This document shows positions 1 to 8,909 of a stretch of 64,000 nucleotides of DNA, one piece after another. This DNA comes from Pseudodesulfovibrio cashew (GTDB lineage Bacteria > Desulfobacterota > Desulfovibrionia > Desulfovibrionales > Desulfovibrionaceae). The notes under the pieces were generated by a model. That model ran no database searches and was not told where the DNA came from. It worked only from the letters and a program-made list of their open reading frames with translations. The first letter of the stretch is position 1. Each line of letters opens with the position of its first letter. The translations under genes were made by a program, and so were the position numbers. Location: the NCBI RefSeq assembly GCF_009762795.1, contig NZ_CP046400.1, positions 3,555,501 through 3,619,500 on the forward strand. The letters are read 5' to 3'.

Positions 1-375
1 GGCCCCCACCTTGGCTCCCAGGACGGAGCCGAGCGGAACGCTGCCGATCAACCCGGCGCTGGGCAATGCCGTGATCGAGTTGCTCACGGTATTGTCCTTG
101 TCCGCAGTGGTCTCGGACTTCAGCTTGGTGGTGGTGGAGTCCGCGACCTTGACGAGGACAATATCGCCGACGCGACTGGCGCGGTTATCGTCATAGAGGA
201 ACTCGGACCGATTGGAGTCGAACAGGGAGCCGGGGTTGGCCGCCGGGTCCTGGACCTCGTAGGCAGGAGGCGTCAGCACGGGCATGGGCTGTTCCTCATA
301 CTTGGGCGCACATCCGCCCATGGACAGTCCCGCCAGCAGAATGGCCGCAACGGCGATCAATACGTGATTTCTCAT
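1..375 (-). CDS. flgH: Flagellar L-ring protein FlgH (partial; C-terminus lies beyond the window)
   Basis: FlgH forms the outer-membrane L ring of the flagellar basal body. Only the N-terminal 125 codons are present. The protein opens MRNHVLIAVAAILLAG and has a lipoprotein signal ending in Gly-Gly-Cys near residue 22, as expected for an outer-membrane lipoprotein. The following stretch (GSLFDSNRSEFLYDDNRA, then VGDIVLVKV) matches the conserved FlgH pattern in which 'LF' and 'GDIV' segments follow the lipobox. It is the last visible gene of the flgF-flgG-flgA-flgH run, 15 bases after flgA. flgI and flgJ probably follow outside the window, which is inference from usual gene order. Confidence 0.93.
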   Translation of the reverse strand, partial: MRNHVLIAVAAILLAGLSMGGCAPKYEEQPMPVLTPPAYEVQDPAANPGSLFDSNRSEFLYDDNRASRVGDIVLVKVADSTTTKLKSETTADKDNTVSNSITALPSAGLIGSVPLGSVLGAKVGA

Positions 376-390
376 GACACTACTCCTTGG

Positions 391-1389
391 CTACCGGACC
401 ATAACCGTGTCGGTATCGATCACGGTCGCCAGCACTGTCTTCTTGCTTTGCAAATTACGAACCGACACCTGCTGTCCCCTGCCCGCTTCACCCAACGCCT
501 CGGCCTTGATGGAAAGCTGGACGCGCTTGTTGCGGTAGACCAGAGTGACCCGCTCGCCCTTCTCGATGAGCGGCACCGGCTCCAGATGACTTTTGGTGAA
601 AGGCTGGCCGCGTCCCAGAGTCCGGGTCATGCGCCAGGGGCCGCCGGTTCCGTCCCACAGCTCGGGCGTATAGGCCAAGTTGGCCCGCCGAAAGGATATC
701 TTGTCCTTGCTCAGGCGCTCGAATCGATTGAGCGGCCTGGCCGCCACAGGGACCGCCTTCCACACGTTGAGGAAGACGGAGCCGGCCTTGCTGGACAGGA
801 CCTTGCCGTCCGGAGAGACGGCCTTCATCCGAATCTGGTTCCGACCCGGTCGGATATCGTCACCCAGTTCAATGTTCAGCGTGTCGTAAGCATTGTCGAA
901 AAAATATTGGAGCGGCAGGCGGAGTTCCTTGAATTCGATGTCTCCACCCAGATCACGGGCCCGAGGTGTCAAAAAAGCGACGACGCGGGCACGAAGCTCT
1001 TCCCCCGTCAGAACGGCCCCACCGGTCTGAACGGTAAGCTGGCTCGGCAGAACCAGATTATTCACCTTATCGCCCAGATAGTATTTCAAGACTTTGTAGA
1101 GCTTGTCCCTGTCAGCCATGATCGGGCGCCCGGACTTGTCGGAGGCTTGCCAGAGCTTGATGCCTGCCAGAGTGCGCCAGGTGCGGGCGTCCACTCCAGG
1201 CGCGGGGTCGGCGATTTCTCCAAGCAGGACGACGGGCCCCTTCACGCATGCCGCGCTCCTGACCACAGCGCGCCAGTCGCCACCGGATCCGGCCGCACCG
1301 ATAAAGGTAGCGGAACCGAGCACCAACACGCAGGTCAAGGTCATAACGCACAATATGGGCCGCAGACGTATTCCGAGCTGTTTGGTCAT
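391..1389 (-). CDS. flgA: Flagellar basal body P-ring formation chaperone FlgA
   Basis: FlgA is a periplasmic chaperone for assembly of the P ring. The product is about 332 residues with an N-terminal signal peptide (hydrophobic run PILCVMTLTCVLVLGSA, then GAAG). The C-terminal SAF-like part is typical: a VPVAARPL segment, RANLAYTPELW, TRTLGRGQPFTKSHLEPVPL, the 'G-E-R-V-T-L-V' strand and a final Q-V-S-V-R-N. Two in-frame ATGs exist at 1395 and 1389. The second is preferred because the GAGGA motif lies about seven bases before it. The protein is longer than E. coli FlgA, as is common in Desulfovibrio relatives, because of an extra N-terminal region. It lies between flgG and flgH. Confidence 0.9.
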   Translation of the reverse strand: MTKQLGIRLRPILCVMTLTCVLVLGSATFIGAAGSGGDWRAVVRSAACVKGPVVLLGEIADPAPGVDARTWRTLAGIKLWQASDKSGRPIMADRDKLYKVLKYYLGDKVNNLVLPSQLTVQTGGAVLTGEELRARVVAFLTPRARDLGGDIEFKELRLPLQYFFDNAYDTLNIELGDDIRPGRNQIRMKAVSPDGKVLSSKAGSVFLNVWKAVPVAARPLNRFERLSKDKISFRRANLAYTPELWDGTGGPWRMTRTLGRGQPFTKSHLEPVPLIEKGERVTLVYRNKRVQLSIKAEALGEAGRGQQVSVRNLQSKKTVLATVIDTDTVMVR

Positions 1390-1432
1390 CGCCATATCCT
1401 CATCCCCTTTCCGGCATTATCCCGAATCATGC

Positions 1433-2215
1433 CTATCGCTTGATGTTGATGGCCGTCTGGAGCATGCCGTCCGAGGTGGTAATCGCCTTGGAGTTGATCT
1501 CGTAAGCGCGCTGGCCCACGATCAGGCCGACCATCTCGTCGACCATCTCCACGTTGGATCCCTCTAGGAAGCCCTGCGCCAGGGTGCCGAAGTTCTCATC
1601 GCCGGGGGTACCGGCCACTGCGTCACCGGAGGCCTCGCTTTCCCGGTAGAAATTGCGTCCGATGGCGGTCAGCCCGGACGGGTTCTGGAAGCGGTAAATA
1701 TCGATGTCGGCCTCGGCGAGGGTGGTGCCGTCCTTGTCCAGGGCGGCGATGTTACCGGTCTCGGTAACGACCACGGAGGACGTCTCCGCCGGAACGGTGA
1801 ATTCCGGCTGCAGCACGTGCCCGCCCGAGGTGACTACCCGCCCCTGGTCGTCCAGCTTGAAGGAACCGGCGCGGGTGTAGACCATCTCGCCGTTCATATC
1901 GACCTGGAAGAAGCCTTCGCCCTCAATGGCTATGTCCAGCGGGTTGCCGGTGTTCTTGAAGTCGCCCTGGGTGAAGAACTTGTGCACCGTCACGGGACGG
2001 ACGCCCATGCCGATCTGCATGCCCACGGGGAGCCTGCCACCGGCCTGGTTCTCGGTTCCCGCGATCTGGAGGGTCTGGTACATGAGATCCTCGAACTCGG
2101 CGCGGGATTTCTTGAAGCCGGTGGTGTTGACGTTCGCCAGGTTGTTCGACAGGGTGTCGATGTGTGTCTGCATGGCGACCATACCGGTCGCGGCAGTCCA
2201 AAGGGAGCGCATCAT
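1433..2215 (-). CDS. flgG: Flagellar distal rod protein FlgG
   Basis: FlgG builds the distal rod of the flagellum. At 260 residues it has normal family length. The N-terminus (MMRSLWTAATGMVAMQ, then the rod signature NNLANVNTTGFK) and C-terminus (GFLEGSNVEMVDEMVGLI and QRAYEINSKAI) are the classic rod/hook family ends. It contains the FlgG-type MYQTLQ motif near residue 45 and the G-M-G-V-R motif. It is 17 bases downstream of flgF and shares its sigma-54-type promoter. Confidence 0.97.
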   Translation of the reverse strand: MMRSLWTAATGMVAMQTHIDTLSNNLANVNTTGFKKSRAEFEDLMYQTLQIAGTENQAGGRLPVGMQIGMGVRPVTVHKFFTQGDFKNTGNPLDIAIEGEGFFQVDMNGEMVYTRAGSFKLDDQGRVVTSGGHVLQPEFTVPAETSSVVVTETGNIAALDKDGTTLAEADIDIYRFQNPSGLTAIGRNFYRESEASGDAVAGTPGDENFGTLAQGFLEGSNVEMVDEMVGLIVGQRAYEINSKAITTSDGMLQTAINIKR

Positions 2216-2232
2216 TTTCGATATCCTCCTGA

Positions 2233-3009
2233 TTATCCTGTTATCCTGGATAATTTCGTGATCATATTTCTATCCAACTGGTCCGTGGACTGAAGCATTT
2301 TCGCGTACATGGCGAAGGTTCGCTGGGTCTCGATCATGGAAACCATCTCGGTGACCACCTCCACGTTGCCTTTCTCCAGGAAGCCCTGGCTGACCACCAG
2401 ATCGTCCGGCGGCTGCTCCGCGGCACCCTCCGGGGCGCGGTACATGTTGCTGCCCACGCGCTCCAGCCCTCCCTGGTTGTCGAATTGCACGAGGTCAAAC
2501 GTGCCGGAGGCCACACCATTGATCGAGACGTTACCGCCATCGTCCACCGTGACCTGGGCTCCGGGCGGAACGTTCAACGCTCCTCCGCTGACCATGACGG
2601 GATAGCCCTGCTGATTGACCAGGGTACCGGCGGCGTCCACGAGAAAATTGCCCGCGCGGGTGTAGAGCATGCCCTCCGGGGCCTGGATCTTGAACAGCCC
2701 TTCCCCGCTCAGGGCAAGGTCAAGCTGGTTGCCGGTCTTCTGCATCGGCCCCTGGGTGAAATCGATGTTCTGCTCCGAAAGACGCGGTTTGGCCATGATG
2801 TCCGGACTGGGGAAAAGGTCCTTGTCCCGCAGGAAGGTCTTCGTGGTCACCACGTTGTCATGGGCGAACCGGGTGAAGACGTCATGGAAGGCCATGGAGT
2901 CCTTCTTGAACGCGGTCGTGTTCACGTTCGCCAAATTATTGGCGATGGATGACATCCTCATTTCATTGGATAAAGCGCCGAACAAGGCACTCAAACTACT
3001 GTCGCGCAT
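2233..3009 (-). CDS. flgF: Flagellar proximal rod protein FlgF
   Basis: FlgF is a proximal rod subunit. The 258-residue product has the rod N-terminal motif (NNLANVNTTAFKKD) and the C-terminal GFLEKGNVEVVTEMVSMI signature. Between them is the FlgF/FlgG D1 domain (MLYTRAGNFLVDAAG). It is first in its operon: the AGGAGG Shine-Dalgarno sequence stands just before the ATG at 3009, and a -24/-12 promoter begins 30 bases further upstream. FlgF and FlgG are paralogues. The shorter central domain and position ahead of flgG support FlgF. Confidence 0.93.
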   Translation of the reverse strand: MRDSSLSALFGALSNEMRMSSIANNLANVNTTAFKKDSMAFHDVFTRFAHDNVVTTKTFLRDKDLFPSPDIMAKPRLSEQNIDFTQGPMQKTGNQLDLALSGEGLFKIQAPEGMLYTRAGNFLVDAAGTLVNQQGYPVMVSGGALNVPPGAQVTVDDGGNVSINGVASGTFDLVQFDNQGGLERVGSNMYRAPEGAAEQPPDDLVVSQGFLEKGNVEVVTEMVSMIETQRTFAMYAKMLQSTDQLDRNMITKLSRITG

Positions 3010-3038
3010 AGTGCGATCCTCCTGTTCGCAGGGGGTTT

Positions 3039-3055
3039 TGCACTATGCATGCCAA
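3039..3055 (-). promoter_or_regulatory. Sigma-54 (-24/-12) promoter of the flgF operon
   Basis: Read on the minus strand the site is TTGGCATGCATAGTGCA. It matches the RpoN consensus YTGGCACGNNNNTTGCW at the invariant GG and GC dinucleotides, which are separated by the required ten bases. The predicted start of transcription is near 3027, leaving a short leader containing the AGGAGG site of flgF. Sigma-54 control of rod and ring genes is known from many polar flagellar systems. Confidence 0.82.
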
Positions 3056-3173
3056 GACTACCGGCCATTTATCCGCCGCCTCTGAGCACAGCATCCCGCT
3101 GGCGAAATACTTGATAAAATACCAGCCACGCATCTTTGATATACAAAGGGAAGCAACGGCGCCCTCCGCTCTT

Positions 3174-3208
3174 TTGACAGGTTGACATTCGCCTGCGTTA
3201 TGTATAAA
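3174..3208 (+). promoter_or_regulatory. Probable sigma-70 promoter of tRNA-Gly
   Basis: Two TTGACA hexamers lie in tandem at 3174-3179 and 3182-3187. A TATAAA sequence follows at 3203-3208, and the tRNA begins at 3224. The downstream -35 gives a 15-base spacer, shorter than ideal, so the exact pairing of boxes is uncertain. Confidence 0.55.
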
Positions 3209-3223
3209 TAGGCTCGTTTCCAA

Positions 3224-3299
3224 GCGGGTGTAGCTCAGCTGGTAGAGTACAAGCTTCCCAAGCTTGGTGTCGCGGGTTCGACCCCCGTCACCCGCTCCA
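3224..3299 (+). tRNA. tRNA-Gly (anticodon CCC)
   Basis: The 76-base sequence folds as a tRNA. The acceptor arm GCGGGTG pairs with CACCCGC. The D arm carries GCTCAGCTGGTAGAG. The anticodon stem CAAGC/GCTTG holds the loop TTCCCAA, giving anticodon CCC, and the T arm carries GGGTTCGACCCC. The CCA end is encoded. It is followed by an intrinsic terminator and precedes rimP. Confidence 0.97.
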
Positions 3300-3342
3300 T
3301 TGCCTTTCGCAGGAACATTTTCGTCCCTGCGGGGTTCGCGAA

Positions 3343-3366
3343 GGTGAGCTCGGGCTCACCTTTTTT
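3343..3366 (+). terminator. Rho-independent terminator after tRNA-Gly
   Basis: A perfect 7-bp stem GGTGAGC/GCTCACC with a TCGG loop is followed by TTTTTT. It sits between the tRNA and rimP, so rimP either uses read-through or has a promoter overlapping this site. Confidence 0.85.
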
Positions 3367-3391
3367 ATTTGTCGCAAAGAGCAGGAATGAT

Positions 3392-3850
3392 ATGCCCGGA
3401 ACCTTTGAAGAAACACTGGCCGAACTGATCCGCCCTGAGGTGGAGGCGCTCGGCTGCGGGCTGTGGGGCCTGACCGCGCCCACCAAGGGCAAGAAGCGTA
3501 TCATAAGGATATATATCGAGTGCGAAGACGGCGCGACCATCGACAAATGCGCCGAGGTCAGCCGCCAGGTGGGGATCATGCTCGAAGTGGAGGACATCAT
3601 CCCTGGGGCGTTTACCCTGGAGGTCTCCTCGCCCGGCCTGGACCGCCGCTTCTTTTCCACGGAGCAGATGAGCGATTACGTCGGCAAGCAGGTTACGGCC
3701 CAGACGTATGAACCGTTGGACGGCCGACGCAAGTTCACGGGCGCGCTCAAGGAAGCCGGGGACGGCAAGTTCACCCTGGACATCGACGGGGAAGACGTCA
3801 CCCTGCATTGGACCGACCTCAAGCGGGTCAACCTGGTTTACGAATTTTAA
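3392..3850 (+). CDS. rimP: Ribosome maturation factor RimP
   Basis: RimP binds the pre-30S subunit and aids its maturation. The ATG at 3392 follows GCAGGAA, while the longer in-frame GTG at 3344 lies inside the upstream terminator and is rejected. The 152-residue product has the RimP/YlxS layout: an N-terminal alpha-beta domain (PEVEALGCGLWGL), the conserved YTLEVSSPGLDR-type segment here written FTLEVSSPGLDRRFF, and a C-terminal Sm-like domain ending LKRVNLVYEF. It heads the rimP-nusA-infB operon, the conserved bacterial order. Confidence 0.96.
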   Translation: MPGTFEETLAELIRPEVEALGCGLWGLTAPTKGKKRIIRIYIECEDGATIDKCAEVSRQVGIMLEVEDIIPGAFTLEVSSPGLDRRFFSTEQMSDYVGKQVTAQTYEPLDGRRKFTGALKEAGDGKFTLDIDGEDVTLHWTDLKRVNLVYEF

Positions 3851-3885
3851 GCATTACCACCAGGTAACACACAGAGATACAAGCA

Positions 3886-3924
3886 CTTCTCACAAAGACA
3901 CCACGGGGTTGCCGGTGTGAGAAG
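3886..3924 (+). promoter_or_regulatory. Leader hairpin upstream of nusA
   Basis: CTTCTCACA (3886-3894) pairs with TGTGAGAAG (3916-3924), giving a 9-bp stem with a 21-base loop. The stem ends four bases before the GGAGG ribosome site of nusA. There is no T-run, so it is more likely an RNA-processing or translational element than a terminator. Confidence 0.45.
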
Positions 3925-3936
3925 CGGAGGTTCATC

Positions 3937-5301
3937 ATGTCGGAGCTGAAAAAAGCCATCGACCAGATTAGCAAGGACAGGGGCATCGACCGAGACCTGC
4001 TCATCGACACCCTGGAAGAAGCCGTGCGTTCTGCGGTCGCCCGCAAGTACGGCGACACCATGGACATCGAAGTCGCCTTCAACGAGGAAGGCGGAGAGAT
4101 CGAGGTGTTTGAGTTCAAGGTCGTCGTGGAGGAGGTCCACGACCCCATCAGCGAAATTTCCCTGGAGGACGCCCGGGAGCATGATCCCAATGCCCGCATC
4201 GACGATGAAATGGGCTTCCCGGTCAAGGTCGAGGACCTGGGCCGTATCGCCGCGCAGAGCGCCAAGCAGGTTATCATCCAGCGCATGCGCGATGCCGAAC
4301 AGGAAATCATTTACGAAGAATACAAGGATCGCGTGGGCGAAATTTCGTCCGGCATCATCCAGCGCCGCGACCGCACCGGCTGGATCATCAATCTGGGCCG
4401 CACCGAGGCGCTCCTTCCCAAGGACGAACAGATTCCCAGGGAACGCTACAAACGCGGCGACCGCGTTCAGGCCTACATCATCGACGTGCTCAAGGAGTCC
4501 CGCGGCCCGCAAGTCGTCGTCTCCCGCTCGCACCCCGATTACATGGTGGAGCTGTTCAAGCGCGAAGTGCCCGAAGTGGCCGACGGAACCGTCAAGATCA
4601 TGGGTGTGGCCCGCGATCCCGGACTGCGCGCCAAGGTGGCCGTCATGTCTCGCGACCGCGATGTGGACCCGGTCGGCGCCTGCGTCGGCATCCGGGGCTC
4701 CCGCATCCAGAACGTCGTCCAGGAACTCAAGGGCGAACGCATCGACATCGTGGTCTGGTCTCCGGACATCGCCATGTACGCCCAGCACGCCCTCTCCCCG
4801 GCCCTGATCTCCCGGATCACCGTGGACGAGGAGGAGGAAGCACTGGAAGTGGTCTGCCCCGACGATCAGCTCACCCTGGCCATTGGCCGCAAGGGACAGA
4901 ACGTCAAGCTGGCCGCAAAGCTGCTCGGCTGGAAGATAGACATCTTCACCGAGTCCCGCTACAGCGAGCTCAACGCCGAGCGCAAGGGCATGGACCAGAT
5001 CGCCGCCGTGGCCGAAGTTCCCATGGAGAGCTTCTTCGCCGCCGGATTCGAAACCATCGAGTCCGTCATCAAGGCGAGCGACGAGGAACTCCTGGCCGTC
5101 AACGGCCTGACCGAGTCCAAAATCGGCGATATTCGCGTGGCCATCAACATGCTTGCTCCCGGCATCGTCCCGGACGAACCGGAAGAGGAAGCATACGAGG
5201 AGAGCGAAGCCGAGCTCGAAGAAGAGTCGACTGAACTCGCTGAAGAGACTGAGGAAACGGAAGAATCTGAAACTCCCGCCGAAGGCGAGGAGACGAAATA
5301 G
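3937..5301 (+). CDS. nusA: Transcription termination/antitermination factor NusA
   Basis: NusA binds RNA polymerase and modulates pausing, termination and antitermination. The 454-residue protein shows in order the N-terminal polymerase-binding domain (IDRDLLIDTLEEAVRSA), an S1 domain (GIIQRRDRTGWIINLGRTEALL), and two KH domains (ACVGIRGSRIQNVVQEL and LAIGRKGQNVKLAAKLLGWK). A single helix-hairpin-helix region follows (residues about 360-400), then a very acidic Glu-rich tail of about 45 residues. E. coli NusA has two C-terminal acidic repeats; this shorter form resembles that of many other bacteria. A GGAGG site precedes the ATG. Confidence 0.98.
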   Translation: MSELKKAIDQISKDRGIDRDLLIDTLEEAVRSAVARKYGDTMDIEVAFNEEGGEIEVFEFKVVVEEVHDPISEISLEDAREHDPNARIDDEMGFPVKVEDLGRIAAQSAKQVIIQRMRDAEQEIIYEEYKDRVGEISSGIIQRRDRTGWIINLGRTEALLPKDEQIPRERYKRGDRVQAYIIDVLKESRGPQVVVSRSHPDYMVELFKREVPEVADGTVKIMGVARDPGLRAKVAVMSRDRDVDPVGACVGIRGSRIQNVVQELKGERIDIVVWSPDIAMYAQHALSPALISRITVDEEEEALEVVCPDDQLTLAIGRKGQNVKLAAKLLGWKIDIFTESRYSELNAERKGMDQIAAVAEVPMESFFAAGFETIESVIKASDEELLAVNGLTESKIGDIRVAINMLAPGIVPDEPEEEAYEESEAELEEESTELAEETEETEESETPAEGEETK

Positions 5302-5318
5302 GCACCGGGAAGACGGCC

Positions 5319-5567
5319 ATGGGCGGCACGGAAGCTGACAATGAACCTGTCCGCATGTGCGTCGTCTGCCGTAAGCGGTTCCCCAAGCGGGAGCTGACGC
5401 GGTACGTGTGCCCGGAATCACTGAGGGAGCTGACCGAAAACGGTCCGGTTCCCGACCCGGAACAAAAGCGACCGGGACGTGGATATTATGTATGCGTTCA
5501 GGCCGAATGCAGGGAACGCTTCCCGAAAATGATCATCGGCCTGATGAAGAAACGCAAGGGGGATTAA
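5319..5567 (+). CDS. ylxR: YlxR family (DUF448) nucleic-acid-binding protein
   Basis: The 82-residue product carries the YlxR signature: an RMCVVCRKRFPKREL motif near the N-terminus and GRGYYVC with a later Cys near the C-terminus. YlxR proteins are small basic proteins encoded between nusA and infB in most bacteria. They are thought to bind RNA or, in Bacillus, to act as regulators. The stop codon abuts the infB ATG, so translation is probably coupled. Confidence 0.93.
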   Translation: MGGTEADNEPVRMCVVCRKRFPKRELTRYVCPESLRELTENGPVPDPEQKRPGRGYYVCVQAECRERFPKMIIGLMKKRKGD

Positions 5568-8438
5568 ATGACGGCAAAGGTTCGGGTAGAAGACTTGGCT
5601 GCTGAGCTGGGGCTCAGCAACAAGGAAATAATTCAGCAACTCCGCGAGATCGGCGTTCAGGCCAAAAGCCAGAAGACCGTTGTCGAGGAGGAGGATGTCG
5701 ACCGCCTCAAGGCGGAGATGAAACGAGGCGGCGCCAGCAAGGAAGTCCGTCGTGTAACCAGCTCCGGAGTGGTGGTTCGCCGCCGCCGGAAAAAGGCTCC
5801 CGCAGCCGAAGAGGCAGCGCCTGAGAAGGCAGCCGAGGCTCCTGTGGAAGACGAGACGGAAGAGGTGCGCGAAGCCAAAATGCCGGAACCGGTGGAAACC
5901 CCCGAGGTTCCGGAACCGGTAGCGGAAGAGCCCGTCGAGGCCAAACCCGCCAAGCCGGTCCGCAAGAGCGAACCTCAGGTCAAGATCATCAGGCCCGCCG
6001 TGGAAGAGCCCCAGGAGGCCGAGGTCCCCGCCCCGGAGCCCGAGGCCGTTCAGGAACCCCCTGTCCAAGAGGAAGCCAAGGCAGAGGAGGCCGCCCCCGA
6101 ACCCGCCTCCGAACCTGAAGAGAAGGCACAGCCCGTCGAAGCGTCGGCCGAACCCGAGGCCCCGCAGAAAGAAGCTCCCGTGGAATCCGCCCCCGAGTCC
6201 ACGGAGGAACCTGCCACGGAGGAGGCTCCCAAGCAGGAAAAGAAAAAGAAGCGGAAGAAAAAGGAGCCCGAGGCTCCCAAGGTCAAGATTATTTCCATGC
6301 CCGACCCCAACGAGGTCCGGGCTCGCGAGGCTGCCAAGAGTATGTCCCAGCCCGCCCGTAGCGGACGCCCCGGAGGCGGACGTCCCGGCGCAGGACGTCC
6401 CGGCGCAGGTCGCCCAGGCGCAGGCCGCCCGGGTGGCGGACGCCCCGGCGGAGGACGCCCCGCGGACGGCATGCCCGCAACGCAGCCGCCCGTGCCCGAT
6501 GGTCGCAGCAAGAAAAAGAAAAAGGGCAAGGACCGCCGCGTGGTCGAGTTCTCCACTTCTGGAGGACGCGAACAGGGCCATTATGAAGAGGCTTTCGGCG
6601 GACAGGGACGCAAGGGACGCAAGCGGAAGGGACAGCGTCAGCAGCAGCCCATGCAGCAGCAGGCAGCGCCAATGAAGGCTGCCAAGCGCAAGATCAAATT
6701 CGACGAGGCCATCCGGCTTTCCGACATGGCCCACCAGATGGGCGTCAAGGCCCAGGACCTGATCAAGGCTCTGTTCGGCATGGGCGTCATGGCGACCATC
6801 AACCAGTCCCTGGACATCGACACCGCCTCCCTGCTCGCCGGAGAATTCGGCTATGAGGTGGAGAACGTGTCCTTTGACGAACAGGAATTCCTGGTTCCCA
6901 CCGAAGCGGACAAGCAAGAGGATCTCAAGCCCCGTCCTCCGGTGGTCACCATCATGGGCCACGTCGACCACGGCAAGACCTCACTGCTCGACGCCATCCG
7001 TCTCTCCAACGTCACCGACGGCGAAGCGGGCGGCATCACCCAGCACATCGGCGCCTACCACGTTCAGACGAACCGTGGCGAAATCGTGTTCCTGGATACT
7101 CCGGGCCACGAAGCCTTCACCACCATGCGCATGCGCGGCGCCCAGGTCACCGACATCGTCATCCTGGTGGTCGCCGCCGACGACGGCGTCATGGACCAGA
7201 CCCGTGAGGCCATCAGCCACTCCAAGGCTGCCGGCGTACCCATCGTGGTCGCAGTGAACAAAATCGACAAGGAAGGAGCCAACCCGGACAACGTCAAGCG
7301 CGAGCTTGCCGAACTGGAACTGGTTCCCGAGGAATGGGGCGGCGACACCATCTTCGCCCACGTCTCCGCCAAGCAGAAGATCGGCATCGACGAACTGCTT
7401 GAAATGGTCCTGCTCCAGGCCGAGGTCATGGAGCTCAAGGCCAATCCGGACAAGCCTGCGCGGGGTCACATCGTTGAAGCCCGCCTGGACAAGGGCCGGG
7501 GCCCGGTGGGCACAATGCTCATCGCCGAGGGCACCATCAAGCAGGGTGACTCGTTCGTCTCCGGCATCCACTTCGGCAAGGTCCGGGCCATGTTCGACGA
7601 CCAGGGCAAGAAGCTCAAGTCCGCCGGACCGGCCATCCCTGTGGAAATCCAGGGATTCGACGGTCTGCCCGAAGCGGGCGACGAACTCTTCGTGGTCGAA
7701 GAGGAAAAGATGGCCCGCCGCATCGCCCAGTCCCGCGCCATGAAACAGCGCGAGAAGGAGCTTTCCTCCAAGGCCAAGGTCACCCTGGAGTCCTTCCTGG
7801 CCTCCAAGCCCAACGATCAGGCCCAGTCGCTCAACCTGGTGCTCAAGGCCGATGTGCAGGGCTCCCTGGAAGCGGTCACCGAGGCCCTCAACAAGCTCTC
7901 CACGGACGAGGTCAAGATCAGCGTGGTCCACGGCGGTGCCGGGGCCATCACCGAGTCCGACATCCTGCTGGCCAACGCGTCGGAGGCGATCATCATCGGC
8001 TTCAACGTGCGCCCGAACCTCAAGGTCAAGGAGATCGCCGAGCAGGAAGGCGTGGAAGTCCGCTTCTACGACATCATCTACAAGCTGGTGCAGGAAGTGA
8101 AGGACGCCATGTCCGGCATGCTCACCCCGGATCTGGAGGAAGTCTACCTCGGCCAGGCCGAAGTCCGGCAGACCTTCTCCGTACCCAAGGTCGGCACTAT
8201 TGCCGGTTGTTTCGTCCCCGACGGCAAGATCGTGCGCGGCTCGTCCGTCCGCCTGCTCCGGGACGGCGTGGTCATCTACACCGGTGCCGTCTCCTCCCTG
8301 CGACGCGAGAAGGACGACGTCCGCGAAGTGGCCAAGGGCTACGAATGCGGTATCGGACTGGAGAAGTTCAACGACATCAAGTCCGGTGACATCATCGAGG
8401 CCTTCGAGGTCAAGGAAATCGCCCGCACCATCGACTAA
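5568..8438 (+). CDS. infB: Translation initiation factor IF-2
   Basis: IF-2 is the GTPase that places initiator tRNA on the ribosome. The 956-residue protein starts with an IF2_N domain ([21 protein letters not shown]). A long Ala/Glu/Pro-rich linker and a Gly-Arg-Pro repeat region follow, then a second IF2_N domain ([20 protein letters not shown]). The G domain has [28 protein letters not shown] and SAKQKIG. The C-terminal beta-barrel and fMet-tRNA-binding domain contains [15 protein letters not shown]. The long linker accounts for its size above E. coli IF-2. It starts one base after the ylxR stop. Confidence 0.98.
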   Translation: MTAKVRVEDLAAELGLSNKEIIQQLREIGVQAKSQKTVVEEEDVDRLKAEMKRGGASKEVRRVTSSGVVVRRRRKKAPAAEEAAPEKAAEAPVEDETEEVREAKMPEPVETPEVPEPVAEEPVEAKPAKPVRKSEPQVKIIRPAVEEPQEAEVPAPEPEAVQEPPVQEEAKAEEAAPEPASEPEEKAQPVEASAEPEAPQKEAPVESAPESTEEPATEEAPKQEKKKKRKKKEPEAPKVKIISMPDPNEVRAREAAKSMSQPARSGRPGGGRPGAGRPGAGRPGAGRPGGGRPGGGRPADGMPATQPPVPDGRSKKKKKGKDRRVVEFSTSGGREQGHYEEAFGGQGRKGRKRKGQRQQQPMQQQAAPMKAAKRKIKFDEAIRLSDMAHQMGVKAQDLIKALFGMGVMATINQSLDIDTASLLAGEFGYEVENVSFDEQEFLVPTEADKQEDLKPRPPVVTIMGHVDHGKTSLLDAIRLSNVTDGEAGGITQHIGAYHVQTNRGEIVFLDTPGHEAFTTMRMRGAQVTDIVILVVAADDGVMDQTREAISHSKAAGVPIVVAVNKIDKEGANPDNVKRELAELELVPEEWGGDTIFAHVSAKQKIGIDELLEMVLLQAEVMELKANPDKPARGHIVEARLDKGRGPVGTMLIAEGTIKQGDSFVSGIHFGKVRAMFDDQGKKLKSAGPAIPVEIQGFDGLPEAGDELFVVEEEKMARRIAQSRAMKQREKELSSKAKVTLESFLASKPNDQAQSLNLVLKADVQGSLEAVTEALNKLSTDEVKISVVHGGAGAITESDILLANASEAIIIGFNVRPNLKVKEIAEQEGVEVRFYDIIYKLVQEVKDAMSGMLTPDLEEVYLGQAEVRQTFSVPKVGTIAGCFVPDGKIVRGSSVRLLRDGVVIYTGAVSSLRREKDDVREVAKGYECGIGLEKFNDIKSGDIIEAFEVKEIARTID
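6363..6463 (+). repeat. 15-bp tandem repeat inside infB encoding Gly-Arg-Pro-Gly-(Ala/Gly)
   Basis: About seven imperfect 15-base units, each encoding GRPGG or GRPGA, lie head to tail in the linker of IF-2 (residues about 264-300). The reading frame is preserved because the unit is a multiple of three. Such repeats often vary in number between strains. Confidence 0.8.
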
Positions 8439-8452
8439 CATACCGAAAATCA

Positions 8453-8492
8453 CGGGCGGCCCATTGCTTTAGTGGGCCGCCCGTCTTATTTT
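8453..8492 (+). terminator. Hairpin terminator after infB
   Basis: CGGGCGGCCCA (8453-8463) pairs perfectly with TGGGCCGCCCG (8473-8483) across a nine-base loop and is followed by TCTTATTTT. It lies between infB and the DUF503 gene on the same strand, so it probably reduces downstream transcription. Confidence 0.82.
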
Positions 8493-8507
8493 GAGGGGAA
8501 TGCGGAG

Positions 8508-8801
8508 ATGATCATCGGCGTCTTGACCCTGGAATTCCGGCTCCACGGCAACCACTCCCTGAAGGGGAAACGCAAGGTGGCCATGAGCCTGAAGCAGAAG
8601 CTCCGCAACAAGTTCAATGTGGCCGTGGCCGAGGTGGAGGCCATGGACGTGCACGACAAGCTGGTGCTGGGCGTGGTCACCACGGCGAACGAGACCCAAC
8701 GGGTTGAGAGCAGGCTGTCCAAGGCATTGGCCATGGTCGAGGCCATCTCCCCTGCCGAATTGACGAAGTGCAATACGGAAATTTTCAGCGACAGCGACTA
8801 A
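8508..8801 (+). CDS. ylxP: DUF503 (YlxP-like) family protein
   Basis: The 97-residue product starts at the ATG at 8508 behind GCGGAG. An upstream GTG at 8472 lies within the terminator stem and is rejected. The sequence (MIIGVLTLEFRLHGNHSLKGKR, then K-L-R-N-K-F-N-V-A-V-A-E) is the DUF503 signature. The family sits between infB and rbfA in many genomes and has been linked to ribosome assembly, but its activity is not firmly established. Confidence 0.93.
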   Translation: MIIGVLTLEFRLHGNHSLKGKRKVAMSLKQKLRNKFNVAVAEVEAMDVHDKLVLGVVTTANETQRVESRLSKALAMVEAISPAELTKCNTEIFSDSD

Positions 8802-8909
8802 CTTACTGCAACAAGGCCCACTCGGAGTCTACCGCCCTTTCGGCGGCTGATCCCTGCAGGGTCCGCGAAGACAGCCCGCGAGGCGGGCTCTTCCAAAGGT
8901 GATACAGCC

